From Coffea arabica (lineage: Eukaryota; Streptophyta; Magnoliopsida; Gentianales; Rubiaceae), in contig NC_092322.1 in NCBI RefSeq assembly GCF_036785885.1, forward strand, positions 13,290,466-13,354,465: a stretch of DNA of 64,000 bases. Reading direction: 5' to 3'. The notes beneath the pieces were generated by a model. It was not told the DNA's origin. It did no database searches and worked only from the letters and a program-made list of their open reading frames with translations. Both the position numbers and the translations under genes were made by a program. Positions 24,846 to 38,679 of this stretch are shown in pieces. Numbering within the stretch: position 1 is the stretch's first letter; every line of letters begins with the position of its first letter.

Positions 24846-27044
24846 ATGTCCAACAAGCGCAGGCTATCATTGTCAGGTCCACCAACTCCCGCCCGTGCAT
24901 CCGAGACTTCTTCCGTCCACTCATTCACAAGCTCAAATGACTACATTGAATCCCTAATTAACTACTTCAAGGTAAGTCCATAGCTGTTATGTCATCTAAT
25001 GTGCAAAAACAAGTATTTGCTTTGCATTTTCATGATGTTGTCTTCAACTTTGGCCCTGTATAGGCATCTTCATACATCCATTTACGATCATTATTCGGTC
25101 TACTTGTTGAACATAGCTAATCATTCTCCAACTAAACCTGTTTACTTCACTGGATTTTTGTGCTTTGTCTGCCATTCACATGATAGTTTGAGGTATGCGA
25201 GAGTTCAAATTAGCACCAATTTGGCTGATTCGTTCCCCTCTGCCGACGTATTGTCCAGCAATTATAGATGTTATTATTTGATAGCTGCTACAACCACTTG
25301 GAACTTTTAATTTTCTGCAACCAATACTTTGGCATTTTGTTGCCTTCGGTTAGATCACTTGAAGTAGTGCATATGTCCAAGTTTGAGTTTGGCCTGATTA
25401 CTTGAAGTATTGCTGTTATGATGAGTTATGCATTTTGTTTACTTCGACCAGATTACTCGAATTTAGCTGTCATCTAAGCCTCAGCTTTTTGTTAGTTTCA
25501 GCCAGATTAGTAGAAATACCAATCTATAATTAGATATAAGCCTGAGGAAGTTATGGGGCCATCCACATGGATTTTGCGTTTGGTGTGTTTTCCAGTTGCT
25601 GCATTTGTTTGGATTAGAACTGTATGCCACTGTTGTTAATTAAAGGGGGAGATTTGAACAGAAATTATGACAATACTTATATAAGTGCATGAAATATAAA
25701 AACTACTTCACTTGGAACTGCTACATTTATAGTGTAGCATGTAATGAGTCACAATATATATTAGTGTTGTGCTGCAATTGTTGGAGAGTTTAATTTTTGT
25801 TATGCACTACTAAGAACTGATATGCACTTCCTTTGGTCTTTAATCTGTAGATGCCTTGTGACCACACCATCGCAAAAGCTCATTCGGATGAAAATATGGA
25901 GATGCAATTCTGTATGACATATGTTGAGTGGAAAAAAAGTGGGAAGTGGAATCCAAACATCGCCACCGAGACAAATTGGATGAAATTGGCTGCCCACCTT
26001 AATTCCGCCTGGGGAAAGTAGTATGGTTGAACTGTCTACCATTCGAAGTATACGTGTTTGAAGAGGATTTGACGTGCATTTGCCAAATTAAAAGATTTGC
26101 GACTCTCGAGCGAAACTGAAATTGGGTGGGACGAGAATAGGAGATACTTCTTGACCGATGAATCTCAGTGGGCTAATCTGCAAATGGTAATGACTCATCC
26201 AACTTATAATTGTTATTGACAACAATATTTTTTTCATTTTCTTCCCATGATACTTAATTCATAACTGTTGGGTTGATTTGTGACTTGTTACTTGACTTTG
26301 TAATATTTTAAATGCAAATATGTAGGCTGCTATGGTAGAATAGGATGGATAGGTACTCGTTTACTCACTTTTTAGTCTTGACTTTAACATATGAGATGTA
26401 TGAGATTTGAAGGATTATGTTTTCAAATTGGACAGAAGAATGAAGATTATCGGAACTTCAGATACCACCAATGCGTCGACAAATATTCGATACTATCTGA
26501 GGTCTTAGAAGGAAAAACTGCCACTGGAAGCTAGACAACTTCTTCTGCATCTCCATCTTCGCGTGGGGCTCGACATATTCCAACTATTCATTTCGGAGGG
26601 CAATCAAGTTCGTATTTTAGCGAGGAATTGCTCACTGGTAACCCAGATATCGAAAGCTACGATTATGCTCATAAAGTTGGAAGAAAGAGAGAATCGACCA
26701 GCGTAGGGCCTACGACATGAGCACACAGACCTCACCAGAGCAAGTCAAGCAGAAGTTCCGACAATCCATTCGTTAAGTGTGCCAACTCGCTCAACAACCT
26801 AGCCTTAGTGAAACTGCAGATTAAGCATCGTCGCTCCAACGACTCTGAGAAATATAATGTTACAATGGCAAATTAGGTTGTAGAGTCGTTCGAAGGCGTG
26901 TCCAAAGGGAGGAAAGTCACGGCACTTTTACAACTTTAGGATGACAAATGGTGTAAGACTTTCCTGATTATGGCACGCGATCTTCAGGAGTACTGGATTA
27001 ACTCTCTGGAGGTTGCCCCACAGAAGGAGTCAGATCAAGAGTAG
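24846..27044 (+). pseudogene. PIF/Harbinger ORF1, Myb/SANT-like DNA-binding protein, broken
   Basis: In this superfamily ORF1 encodes a Myb/SANT-like partner that binds the transposon ends and is needed with the transposase. Exon 1 (24846-24971, 42 codons, MSNKRRLSLSGPPTPA start) ends at a GTAAGT donor. Exon 2 starts at 25851 after TCTGTAG and encodes a trihelix-like block (VEWKKSGKWNPN, NWMKLAAHLNSAWGK, later EIGWDENRRYF, WANLQM). A further exon starts after an acceptor near 26436 (KNEDYRNFRYHQC). The C-terminal helical region ends near 27044 (LQEYWINSLEVAPQKES). In-frame stops follow AWGK and YG, and again in the later exon, so the gene is dead. Confidence 0.75.
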
Positions 27045-28766
27045 TTCCTATTTTAATAGATTTCTGTGAAATGAGCATGTGGATTTTATCTATTAACTTT
27101 CCGGAATTTTAGTAGTTCCTATTAACTATCTGGATTTCTTCTTTTCCAGTACTGGATTAATTGCTACTTTAATTTCCAGCCACGAATGAATTACAAGAAT
27201 TGTGATGCACAATACTAGCTTGGGTGAATTTTAGTACTTTCTTCGACATTTGCTCCATCTTTGTTTGGTCCAACAGTGATCCATAAAATAGGAATGATCT
27301 TCGGCACTTGGTTGTGGTTCATTTCTTATGTTATATTATTGTAGTAAATTTTTCGATCCATTAACTAGGGATGTCATGGTGCCTTATATGTGTGAATCAA
27401 TGAAATACCAAATGTTTTCATCCTATTTTGAACTGGAGTTTTCTAATGAAACGTTGGGACATAGACAGGAAACTAGATGAATCCGAGAAGAAATGTGACA
27501 TGCATTTCTCTTGTAGAAGTAAAGCGGATGTGCCCTCATGTGTAGGCCTCCTAAAAAATTGATTTGCTGGTAACTGACTTGGCATAAGAATCTACAGTAC
27601 TCAAGATTTCTACTTAAAATGGCAAATTCCAACAGAAGGCAGCAAATAACTAATTATTCAAAGTCTTTTTTTACCAATTTTATTTCTTCCCGGAATTACT
27701 GAATTATCGGTATCAACTTTTTAACCCCCAATACAAATACACACCTTATAACTTCTTGTTTACGTCGTCACTTAATTTTTAACATCAAACTTAACACCAA
27801 TTATCAATTTGCCTAAATGTAAATTCAAATTACTAATTTAAGGATTTAAGACACACACATATTTTGTTAGTGTTGCGCCTTCTATGAAAAAAATTGGAAA
27901 AAAACAGCTCTCATGTGTATATGACAAAATACTACGAAGAACCACCTGTATGAATATATTTTAAAATTTTTCAATATGACCTTTTTAATTAAAGAACTCC
28001 TTATGTACAATTTAAATATGCTTTTTATAACTACAAGTAGTTTTTATTTTTTGGTCTTTCAATGAATGTTGCATCTGGTGTTTCATTAGGAACCACTGCA
28101 ATGGACGGTTTAACATAAGGATACGGGGCAATATAAACCTTTAACTTTTACCCTTTTAGGACTGCAAATAGGAAATTGAGAATGTTCATGAATGAACACA
28201 CACACGGGATGCCAAATAGGAATGATCCCAAAGTGCCAAAAGCATTTGTCTTATTTTATTGCAAATGGAACATGGGGTGAGCTACACATGTCCTTGGTAT
28301 AAGTTAGAATCTATCCTTATATTATATTAAGAAATTGGACTGACACTTTGTCCATTGCACAAAGCAGTACTACTATGTGATCTTATAGAAGATTCTTCTT
28401 ACGACAACTAGCGTGTGTGGGGACTGCTTTGCGATATGAAGGGACTCCAGCTAATTTTTCTACTCGTTTGATGTCTACATCCATCTTACTCATTCACATA
28501 CATTTTTGCAGACTACACATATTCGCGGATGATAGAGGATTTGTACAGGCGAACTGATAAGCATTCAATAATTTTTGCTACAGTTAGAGGTACCAGCGAA
28601 TGCTTTTATAATCATTAACCGGCAATATAAACCAAGCACTCCTATTCTTACCCTCAGAATTTCTAAAAAAATCGCTCTCTTTAGCCTATATTTTTGGGTT
28701 GTTACTTTTTCACGCATTTTATATAGTACCTCCTATTCCGTGCTTAACTTCAAACTTAATTTCAAG

Positions 28767-30538
28767 ATGTATGGAGATGCTACCAGTTCATCCTCAGACG
28801 AAGACGATTTTCTATTTGCAGCCGGTGCGGCCCTGTTGTTCAGTCCAAATGCAGAACCATTTGGAGGTCCTATCCAGAAGGTTCCATATAGGACATCAGC
28901 TTTAACTGGCAAACAATGGGTTGAAGTACTGATGTCAGGGCACCACATCCGAATTATGGATGCAACAGGTTAAATGTAGATTCATTTATGAGATTGTCCA
29001 ACATATTGGCCGATTGTAGATTTGTTCCCAGTATCATCAAAAAAGGGTAACGATAGAGGAGGCACTTGCAATGACTTTAGTTATGATGAGTCACAATATG
29101 CGGATGCGCATGATTGCGAATCGATTCAACCACTCGCTGGAGACAGTGCATAGGAATATTCACGAAGTTATCAAATGTCTATGTACATTTGCGCAATTCA
29201 TCATCACTCTAAGGCGACAGGATAAAGTCCATCCAAAAATTCTGAATGATACTAGATTTTATCCATGGTTTGAGATATGCTTGGCTAAACCTTGATGAGG
29301 ATGCATGGTGCATAGAATTTATGCCACAACTTGTTCATCGAATCCCTATATATATATTCGCTATATAAGAATATCCAATAGCTTTTTTGTACTCAAATAA
29401 TTAGATATATTTTGCGTAGTCAGATGTTAAAAAGCTTAAAGAAAATGGCCCTCATGTGCTGCTAAATATTAGTGTACTAGCTACAGGACCTCTAAGACAA
29501 CTATTAGTGGTTCAACTCTCTTACTGAACTATATTTCAAAAGGACATGTTTAACACGGAGAGTGCATCATCTTGTTTGTTCATAAGGCAATAGTACATGG
29601 TTGAAATAGTTTAGGTTAGAAATTAATTATTAGTAGTTAAATGAATTTTTTTATGGCTTTTGGTTGGTGGCAACTATTAATAGAAATTTTGTGGGTAATT
29701 CCCTTAATTCATTAAATCCATCATTAATGAAGTAAATTTGTTTTTTGTAAAAGACGCAGTTAGGGCCATTGATGGGACACATATACCCGCTTCTGTCCCG
29801 AGTGAATAGCAAGTAGCATATATAAATAGATACAAAATGCAGTCACAAAATGTGTTGGCTGTATGTGATCATGATAAGAGGTTTGTATATGTGTATGCAG
29901 GTTAGGAGGGAAGTGCCCATGATGCTCGTGTTTTGGATGGGGCTCTAACGGGCCCAAATCATTTTCCAATGCCCCCCCAGGTATGCGAGACAGACCATTG
30001 TTCTATATATTTAGCATTAATTTCACACTGCTGATTGCGCATTTCTGAAAATACGTTTGTTATAGGAAAATACTATTTGGTTGATTCCGCATATTGAAAC
30101 TTACCCGGTTTCTTATCACTCTATAGAGGACGCCAAGCGGATGTTAGTGGTCGTAGGAGAGGGAGATTTGCCACGGCCAAGGAACTTTTTAATTACAGAC
30201 ATTCTGCTCTATGCAATGTCATAGAGCGAACATTTGGTGTCCTTAAGAGGAGATTTGTTATCTTGCAGGGCGCCATACCCCACTACATGATAACTACTCA
30301 GATAAACATTGTTATTGCATGTTGTGCTGTACACAAGTTCATTAGAGATTAATAGCCGAATGACGATTACTTTGCAAATCCCGATATAGGAGATCCAAAC
30401 AGAAATGGTGCAATTCCTCCCTATCCGGAGATACAACCACTACATTCCTCTCCCGAAGTGATTAACCAATGGATTGGCATGAGAGATGCAATGGCCAATC
30501 ATATGTTCAATACCTATAGAAATACACGCCATCGTTAA
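28767..30538 (+). pseudogene. PIF/Harbinger DDE transposase (HARBI1-like nuclease), broken
   Basis: Cut-and-paste transposase of the DDE_Tnp_4 type. The N-terminus (MYGDATSSSSDEDDF) leads into a helix-turn-helix-like block (VTIEEALAMTLVMMSHNMRM, RFNHSLETVHRNIHEVI). The first catalytic region AIDGTHIPASVP follows after an intron ending near 29755. Then come VLAVCDHDKRFVYVYAG, HDARVLDGALTGP and a second intron. The C-terminal ERTFGVLKRRFVIL block contains the catalytic Glu, followed by TQINIVIACCAVHKFIRD and MRDAMANHMFNTYRN with a stop at 30536. Several in-frame stops and at least one frameshift (for example after MDATG and after VPSE) break it. The mobility partner ORF1 lies 1.7 kb upstream in the same orientation. 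Confidence 0.85.
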
Positions 30539-30795
30539 TTCAGATATGGCCAAATTTATATTAAGCTTTTTTTTAGATGCTAAGTTTAAAAAAAACCCTT
30601 TTCTCCTAGTGCCGGTTTATGTTAATTTTTCAAAAAAGGTTATGCTGTGCTTTAATATTATGCATATTTAATCTCGTTTAAGTCCCTTCTATGCTTCCGT
30701 TTAAGTTGTTTTACACCTGCTTATATAGCTGTAACCTCTTGTAAGCAGTCGGTAGGTGTGGCTGTTTGCTCAATTTTCTTCACGCAAACCGAGGT

Positions 30796-33700
30796 TGTGA
30801 CGACCCCACCTCCCCCTAAGGCGTACCAGAGGGTTCGGCGGACCACCTGCCCAACTCTCGCCAGGACTCACTCACTCGAATCACGTGCACACACCAAGAA
30901 CCATTAATAATATCTGCAATTCAAGCTTATAATTTACATTGATAGAAATCAAGGTACAAAGTCTCGATATACTTAAACTAGTTCAAAATATATACAATCC
31001 AAGTACAAAATGTTCCATTCGAGGAATAGCGCGAGTACAAACCCAAAATTCAAAACAAAGTCTAAAGTAACTAGACTACACTAGCCTTTACACTTCTCAC
31101 GCTTCACTCATACCCCTGTAAGGAAAATAAAACTAAAAGGGTGAGCCGAATCCCAGTGAAGTTCCAAATATCAAATTGGTCAACAAGCAAGGAATAATAT
31201 AGTAATAGTGAAATAGCGAGCAAACAAGTCATAATCAGGGAAATAGTACTTCAACTAATCAAATAATATCAAGATTGCAATCACAAATAAGGATACGGTA
31301 ATCATATCTCGGCTCCATTCCAGCTTGATCAATGGGTAGTTGACACTCCGTCAACTTTCAAGTAATAACAAATCCAAAATAAAACTTCACTACACGCCAA
31401 TCCCCGTCCACCGAATAACCCCCTTTCTCGGGCCCGCACGCCATATGAAACACGGGTGGTAATACTCGAGTATACCGGATTGCCGAGGAGATAACACTCC
31501 ACTCGACTTAACTAGTAATCCAGGGTTCGTTATCTAATCGACCAGCCCCTTGCCGGCTCGACTCGATTAACTAGCCACAGGGTTTCTGGAATTCCAGGCA
31601 AGACATATTTCAAGTACATGTAAAGCAAGTCAAGTATATTCAATAGCAAGAACAAGACATATTAGAGCAAGTGCGGTAAAGTACACCCTTCCCCTATCAT
31701 TCATTTTCATGTATTCACACAAATCAAGTAAGGAACACAGGTATCAAGTACAATCGGATATTTGAAAGTACTCACCACAATAGTGCTTCTAGTTCTCGCG
31801 TCGAGGTGGTACTCCGGGTTTGGAGTCCAAATCTGCGAGAAAATTTCAGTTTGAGAACTTTGAAATACGAGTAGGATTCGAAACTTAAACGTTCCGTTCA
31901 TTAAGAATCGACCAATTGAAATTCATTTGAAAGACACTCGTGAAAACTTGCTCGCTTTTCAAATCATAAGGTTTTGTAACATAGATGCTTGGAAATAATA
32001 CTTGAGTTGAAAGTATAAGGAAATTCAAGTTTACATTGGCCATTAGATTTTTCCTCAAGGGTACAAGTTCGGCCAAATTCTAACATATAACACTCGAGAA
32101 ACATAGTAGCAAAGGTCCTTGCTAGTTCAAGTAATAAGTACTTAACCTTCACTCAAGTCGCTAATATAGTTTTCTAGTCCTCGAGTAAAAATTCGGGCAG
32201 CACGCCCTTTGTGTTTACCTAATTTTCCAGCCATTTAGGTTTCATTATTTTTCTCAACCACAACCCAACATCACATATGTCAACAATTCATGTCAAGAGC
32301 CGTTCCATAGACTCACAATATCATAATAACAAGATTCACAACAATCACAAGTGCAGAAATTCAACTTAGCACAAGACAGATTTGACGTACAAATGCGAAA
32401 ATAACATATCCGAGGCTACGCTTATCGGGTTGAGACGCAACCTATGCCGTTTCGGAGCTAAGACACAGAGCTACAATTTTCATGAAGGTCACTTAGCCCA
32501 GTTTCTAATGTAACTTGGTCAAATTCTCAAATTACTAAACCAGAAAAAAATTCGTCGGCTGTTTAATCGCATTACACTGTAATGGACATAACTCAGTGTA
32601 CAAAAGTCCAATTCAGGTGTTCTTAGAGGCATTTGAAAGCTAAGACAAAATGGTACAACTTTCATGTTTCGGCAAAGAGCTAAATCAGTACGGTTCTTAG
32701 TCAAAAAATGTGATAAATTGGACTTAACTGATGAAACGGACTGCTGGGGAAATATTTAAAACAGTAAGGGTATTTTGGACTTTTCACGACCTACGTTGCT
32801 CCGAGTGAGCTGAAATTTTGTAGACACCTATAAAATACCATTCTCTACAACTTTCCTTCTTTGATCTAAGGCCAATTCGGCCTCTAACATATAGTTACAA
32901 ATTCGGATAGAATATTGGAAAAAATTTCCAGATTCTGGAATTTTTAGTTTTTAGTGGAACTTTCCTTAATTTCTTGGTCTAATCACTACCAAAGCCTCTC
33001 TTATAACCTTAATTTCAACATATAAGCACCATACAACAAATTGGGCAGAATTTTCCCAAACCCTAGTTCATCAAATAAAAAGGGAAAAATTTCTAAAACA
33101 TGATAATATCCATGATTCCACTACAAAATCAAGTTGTTAAACTTAATTTAACAAAATTGAAAGTAAAACTTAGAGAGATAAGCTTTCTTACCTTGACTAG
33201 AGTTCACTAAGGGTAGCCCAAGCTTTCTCCTTCCAAAGTCTCACCACAAATCACTAACTAATCACTCAAGAATAAGTTTAATCGGCTTCTTTTGTTTGAT
33301 TCCTCACTTAGTTGTTGGATTCAAGATGAAATGAAGAAGTTTTCTCTCTTGTTCTTTCCCCTCTCTCTCTCTCTCGGCTCTTCAGCAGAAAAATGAAGAG
33401 AAAAGGTGCAATTTTGGTAATAAATAAAGAGTTCTTGTCTTTGGTCAAGAAGCTCTAAGGTGGCGACACTTGTCGCCACCACCACCTTTCTTTTTTTCTC
33501 TTTCTTTCTTGTTATTTTCTAGCCTCAAATTCGGTCAATCTTGCTGTCAAGAGAGAAGATATTTTGCTCAAGTTCAATAAATTTGTTTGGTAAGGAAAAA
33601 TGGTGGTCAAGTGGTGCGTTCAATTGGTAGTGCGCGGGACCCGCCGGTTCGCGCCGTTTTTCTTAAAAACTCACGTACTAGGGTTTTTACTTCCCATTCA

Positions 33701-33977
33701 CTAACCTTATATCATTGCTACTACTCACATATTATTTCTCACTTAAAAGTCACTTTTAATCATCAAATTGATCCTTGGCCAGTACTAAAAATTCATCCGG
33801 CGGAAAAATCGCGAAACCCTAATTTTGCTCAAATCTTGAAACCGAAGTGTAAAACCCTATTTTCTAGGTTCATCTGCACTTATTGTGGAATAATTGGGTA
33901 GTGGGTTTTGATAAATAATAAATTTCAAATAAAAGGGTATTTTTGAGAAAAATACAAGAAATTTGCGAGTCCTCACA
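30796..33977 (-). repeat. gypsy 3' LTR (left), 3182 bp
   Basis: Near-identical to 39780-42948 apart from scattered, mostly transition substitutions and a few small indels. It contains no recognised gene. A CT run lies near 33360, and a perfect 10-bp-arm palindrome at 33459-33480 is absent from the other LTR. Confidence 0.95.
33459..33480. repeat. perfect palindrome in the left LTR
   Basis: Ten-base arms GGTGGCGACA and TGTCGCCACC are separated by CT. The right LTR has only GGTGTCGCCACC at the matching place (about 42441), about 10 bases shorter, as if one arm had been lost or gained. Confidence 0.85.
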
Positions 33978-36900
33978 TTCTCTCCCCCTTAAAAGAATTT
34001 CGACCTCGAAATTCATACCTTTCGTCGTGAACAGGTCGGGATATTTCTCTTGTATGTCCTTTTCTAATTCCCAAATTGCTTCTTCCACTTCATGATACTT
34101 CCATAGAACCTTTACTAAAGGAATCTACTTGGTTCTCAGGTTCTTTACCTTTCGATCCAATATTTGAATAGGTCGTTCTTCATAGGTTAGGGACTCGTCA
34201 GGTTCAACAACTTCAGGTGGCAAAATGTGAGTTGGATTCGGATGATATTTCTTAAGCAAAGAAACATGGAAAACATCATGGATCCTAGACAAACTAGCTG
34301 GTAGCTCAAGTCGATAAGCCACTTTTCCTATTCGCTGAAGTACATTGAAAGGTCCTATATATCGTGGTTGCAACTTTTTCCTTTTTCCTGCTCTGATCTT
34401 TCCTTTTAATGGTGAATCCGAAGAAACACCTTATCCCCTATTTCAAACTCCAAGTCTTTCCTCCTATGATCGGCAAGCTTTTCTGACGGCTTTGGACGGT
34501 TTGAAGTCTCTGGCGGATCACTTTTACCTTTTCATAGGCTTCCTCCACCCATGGTATAGTGGCCGGATCTATAATTTTTCTCTCCCCTATTTCATCCCAA
34601 TGGATTGGGGATCGACATCGTCGTCCATACAAGGCTTCATAGGGAGCCATTTGAATAGAGGAATGATAACTATTGTTATACGCGAATTCAATCAAAGTTA
34701 AATATTGACTCCAACTTCCTCCAAAGTCCATAATACAGGCTCTCAGCATATCCTCAAGAGTTTGAATAGTTCTCTCAGATTGTCCATCAGTTTGTGGGTG
34801 ATACGCTGTACTATAACTCAACTTAGTTCCTAGAGCCTCTTGTAATTTCTGCCAAAATCGGGATACAAACCTGGGGTCTCTATCCGATACAATACTCACT
34901 GGTACCCCATGTAATCTCACTACCTCATCCATATAAAGTTTAGCAAGTTTCTCCAAATGATATTTCATGTTCACCGGCAGAAAATGTGCAGTCTTAGTTA
35001 ATCTGTCCACTATCACCCAAATTGTATCATGTCCCTTTTGTGTTCGTGGCAATCCTGACACAAAATTCATCGTTATATGCTCCCATTTCCATTCAGGGAT
35101 CTCTAACGGCTGTAACAAACCTGATGGCTTTTGATGCTCAGCTTTTACCTGTTGACACGTAAGACATTTTTGTACAAACTGGGCAATCTCCGCCTTCATA
35201 TTTTCCCACCAATACAGACTTCTAAGATCTCGATACATCTTATTATTCCCTGGGTGCACCGTATACCTAGAGCAATGTGATTCCTCCAAAATCTCCCTTT
35301 TCAATTCCTCATCCCTAGGTACCACGACACGATTTCGAAACTTTAAAATTCCATCAGGGCTTAGATTAAAATTAGGTAACTCCCCTTTCTTCACTCTCTC
35401 TACCCATTTCTGCACTATTGGATCCTTCCCTTGGCTCTCTTTGATCCGCTCCATTAATGCCGACTTTACCTCAATATTTTCAAAAATCACCCTCTTCGAT
35501 TCCAAACGAGGTTTCCACTCACAAACATCTTCCAACAGGTTCCACTCTCTCACTATGGAACTTGCTAGTTGAGTTTTCCGGCTTAAAGCATCTGCTACAA
35601 CGTTGGCCTTTCCAGAATGGTAGTTAATTGTACAGTTATAATCCTCTAAGAACTCTACCCACCGACGTTGTCTTAGATTTAACTCCTTCTGAGAAAACAG
35701 ATACTTAAAGCTCATATGATCCGTGTAAACCTCGAAAGTTACACCATAAAGATAATGCCACCATTTCTTCAAAACGAATACTACAGCTGCAAGCTCCAAA
35801 TCATGGGTTGGATAATTCTGCTCATGAGGTTTTAATTTCCGAGATGCATAAGCAATCACATTCCTATTTTGTATCAACACACACCCTAGTCCTTCTTTTG
35901 AAGCATCGGTATAAACCGTATGGCTATCGTTTCCATTGGGTAAAGCTAAAACTGGAGCCACAATTAATTGTTTCTTAAGCTCTTGGAAACTACTTTCACA
36001 CTTAACATCTCAAATATACTTCCCTTGTTTCTTGGTCAAGTTAGTCAAGGGTCCTGCAATTCTCGAGAAATTCTTTATAAATCTGCGGTAGTACCCTGCT
36101 AAGCCTAGAAAACTTCGCACCTCTGTGGAATTTTCTGGCCGTTTCCATTTGGCCACAGCTTCCACTTTCGCTGGGTCTACAGCAAGGCCATCTTTTGAGA
36201 TTACATGACCTAGGAACGCCACTTTTTCCAATCAAAATTCACACTTACTGAACTTAGCGAACAGTTGGTGCTGTCTTAGGGTTTACAATACTATCCGCAA
36301 ATGTTGTTCATGCTCCTCCCTTGACCTCGAATACACTAAGATATCATCAATGAACACCACTACAAACCTATCCAAGTAAGGTTTGAACACTCGATGCATC
36401 AGATCCATGAATGCTGCTGGAGCATTCGTTAAACCAAAAGACATCACTGCGAACTCAAAATGCCCATATCGAGTGTTAAATGCCGTTTTTGGCACATCCC
36501 CCTTTCTAATTCTCAATTGATAATACCCTTGTCGCAGATCCAACTTAGAAAACACTATAGCCCCTTGTAACTGATCAAACAACTCATCGATGTGGGGCAA
36601 AGGATATTTATTCTTAATGGTTACTGCATTCAATCCTCGATAGTCAATGCACAACCTTAAACTCCCGTCCTTTTTCTTAACAAATAGCACTGGAGCTCCC
36701 CATGGAAACTCGCTCTCATGAATAAACCCTCGTTCTAGCGAGTCTTGCAGTTGCACCTTCAACTCTTTAAACTCAGCAGGTGCCATACGATAAGGAGTTT
36801 TAGAGATGGGAGTGGTTCCGGGTACTAAATCAACCTTAAATTCAATCTCCCTTTCGGGCGGCAGAGACTCCAACTCTTTCGGAAATACGTCCGGGTATTC

Positions 36901-38679
36901 ATTGATTACTGGCATGTCTTCCAACTTAGTCTTTTCTCCTAGAGTGTTAATTAGGAAAGTTAGGTAACTACGAGCCCCACGACTAAGCAATTTCCTAGCC
37001 CTTATACCCGAAATAAGTGCAGAAGAGGCTATCATACCCCTCACATCAAGCTTTAGAGTTGCCTCTCCTGGTATACAAAATTCGACCACTTTCATCTTAC
37101 AATCTACCCGAGTATGATAGTGAGCTAGTCAATCCATACCTAGAATAACATCGTACCCCTTAATGGCTAGACTAATGAGATCCACTACCAATTTCCGTTC
37201 ACCAACTCAAATATCACAATTCTTATACACCTCATTTGCCAGCAAGATTTGATTACCCGTAGGTGTTCTTACCTCTAAGTCATAAGGTAACTTTTCAACT
37301 TTCAAATCAATTCCAAGCATAAATGCAGGATTAACAAAAGAGCGAGTAGCACCGGGATCTATCAAAATTCTGGCTAACCGGTGAAAAACAGGAATCGTAC
37401 CTTCTACCACCTCCGTTGGTTCAGGCACGGATTGTTGATCCAGTGAATATACTCTAGTTGGAACCCTCGACCTAGCCCCTCCAGCATTGGTCGGCTTTGG
37501 GTTTGACCTGGCAGTCGACTGGGTATCACTAATCAACGGGCAGTTAACTATCTGGTGTTCCGTACTTCCACACCTTAGGCACTTCCGAGCCTTTCTCCAA
37601 CATTCATCCTCAGTATGGTTCGATTTTCCACAATATCCGCATGTTATTCGGGGAGTAGAGGTCTGGCCTCCCTGCGGAATTCCTCTACCTTGTCCTCTAC
37701 CACATTGGCCTCCCCTCTGGGCACCTCCCCTCTGAGTACCTTCTCGCGGAGCACCTTTCCTAGACATGCTCGAAAACCGTCCACCTCCAGCCCCACGACC
37801 GGACTTGGCAGGTGGTACGTTTTGATCACTCCGCACAGACCCTTGGGCTCCACTAGATCCCCCTTTTCGTTTGGCGTGGAAATTCCTCACGTGGGTCCTA
37901 GCAGTTTCTATCCTTTGGGCATTTTCCAAGACTTCCGTAAACGTATTAATCTGAGCTGCCGCTAAGGCTTCTTGTAATTCCACATTAGCCCTTGTATAAA
38001 CTTTCGTACTTTCCTTGGTTCCGTAGCAATCAATTCGGGAGCGAATTTAGACAATTTGGTAAACTGGATCTCATACTCAGTTACACTCATCATTCCCTGA
38101 CGAAGTTTAATGAAATCGTCCTCTCGCTTCTCCTGAACGATAGGAGGAAGATATTTCTCGTTAAAATCCCGCACAAAGTTTAGCCAAATCCATGCAGTTC
38201 CTTCTCTCTCCCATTTGGCCCTTACTACGTTCCACCAGGCCCTAGCTGACCCCTCGAACTGGAATACAGCAAATTGAATCTGCCTCTCCTCTGTATAGTT
38301 CAGGGCAGTAAAAATATTTATCATGGCCTCCAGCCATTTCTCAGCCCCATCCGGGTCTGGTCCTCCTAAGAATTTGGGTGGAGAGAACTTCTAAAATCTC
38401 TCCAAGGCTCTATCCTGCCCTAAATCAGGGTTTCTAGGTTGATTTACAGGACCTTTGACCCTGTTGCTCCACCAACCGGGCCAAAATATTAGTCATCTGT
38501 TGGATGGCAGTGGCCACCTGATCTCCCTCGGCAGTCTGGGGTTCAGGTTGCTGCTCAACCGCTGCCACCCTCTCCTCTCTCGGTTCAGGCACCGGTTCCT
38601 GTACTTGCTCACCCTCACGGCCTCGCCTAGAACCGCGTTCTCGACTAGCTTTCTTAGTCCGACTTCTCATATCTTCCAT
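33870..38679 (-). pseudogene. gypsy gag-pol polyprotein, disrupted
   Basis: Start ATG at 38679 (MEDMRSRTKKASRERG). Gag contains the WWN..R core (ARAWWNVVRAKW) and zinc knuckles CGYCGKSNHTEDEC and CLRCGSTEHQIVNC. Protease has LIDPGATRSFV (DPG where DSG/DTG is common). Reverse transcriptase has [12 protein letters not shown] and FIDDILVYS, and RNase H has [14 protein letters not shown]. Integrase has the HHCC finger ([22 protein letters not shown]) and VSDRDPRF, but the first catalytic position reads ITMNFV, Asn for Asp, at 35065-35067. A chromodomain-like tail ([29 protein letters not shown]) runs to the polypurine tract, and the open frame ends inside the LTR. In-frame stops lie at 36010, 36232, 36283, 37129, 37207 and 38391, with frameshifts near 34400-34470, 37985 and 38450. 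Confidence 0.93.
33978..33990 (-). other. gypsy polypurine tract
   Basis: Minus-strand AAGGGGGAGAGAA directly abuts the TG of the 3' LTR. Confidence 0.9.

Noticed and set aside
28575-28766. Upstream extension of the transposase frame beginning MLQLEVPANAF
   Set aside because: It reads through AT-rich sequence with no conservation. The ATG at 28767 starts the transposase-like segment.
33590-33650. tRNA-like stretch in both gypsy LTRs (GTGGTCAAGTGGTGCG ... CCGGTTCGCGCC)
   Set aside because: It resembles parts of the A and B boxes, but no cloverleaf with a proper acceptor stem could be formed by eye. At best it is a tRNA-derived remnant.
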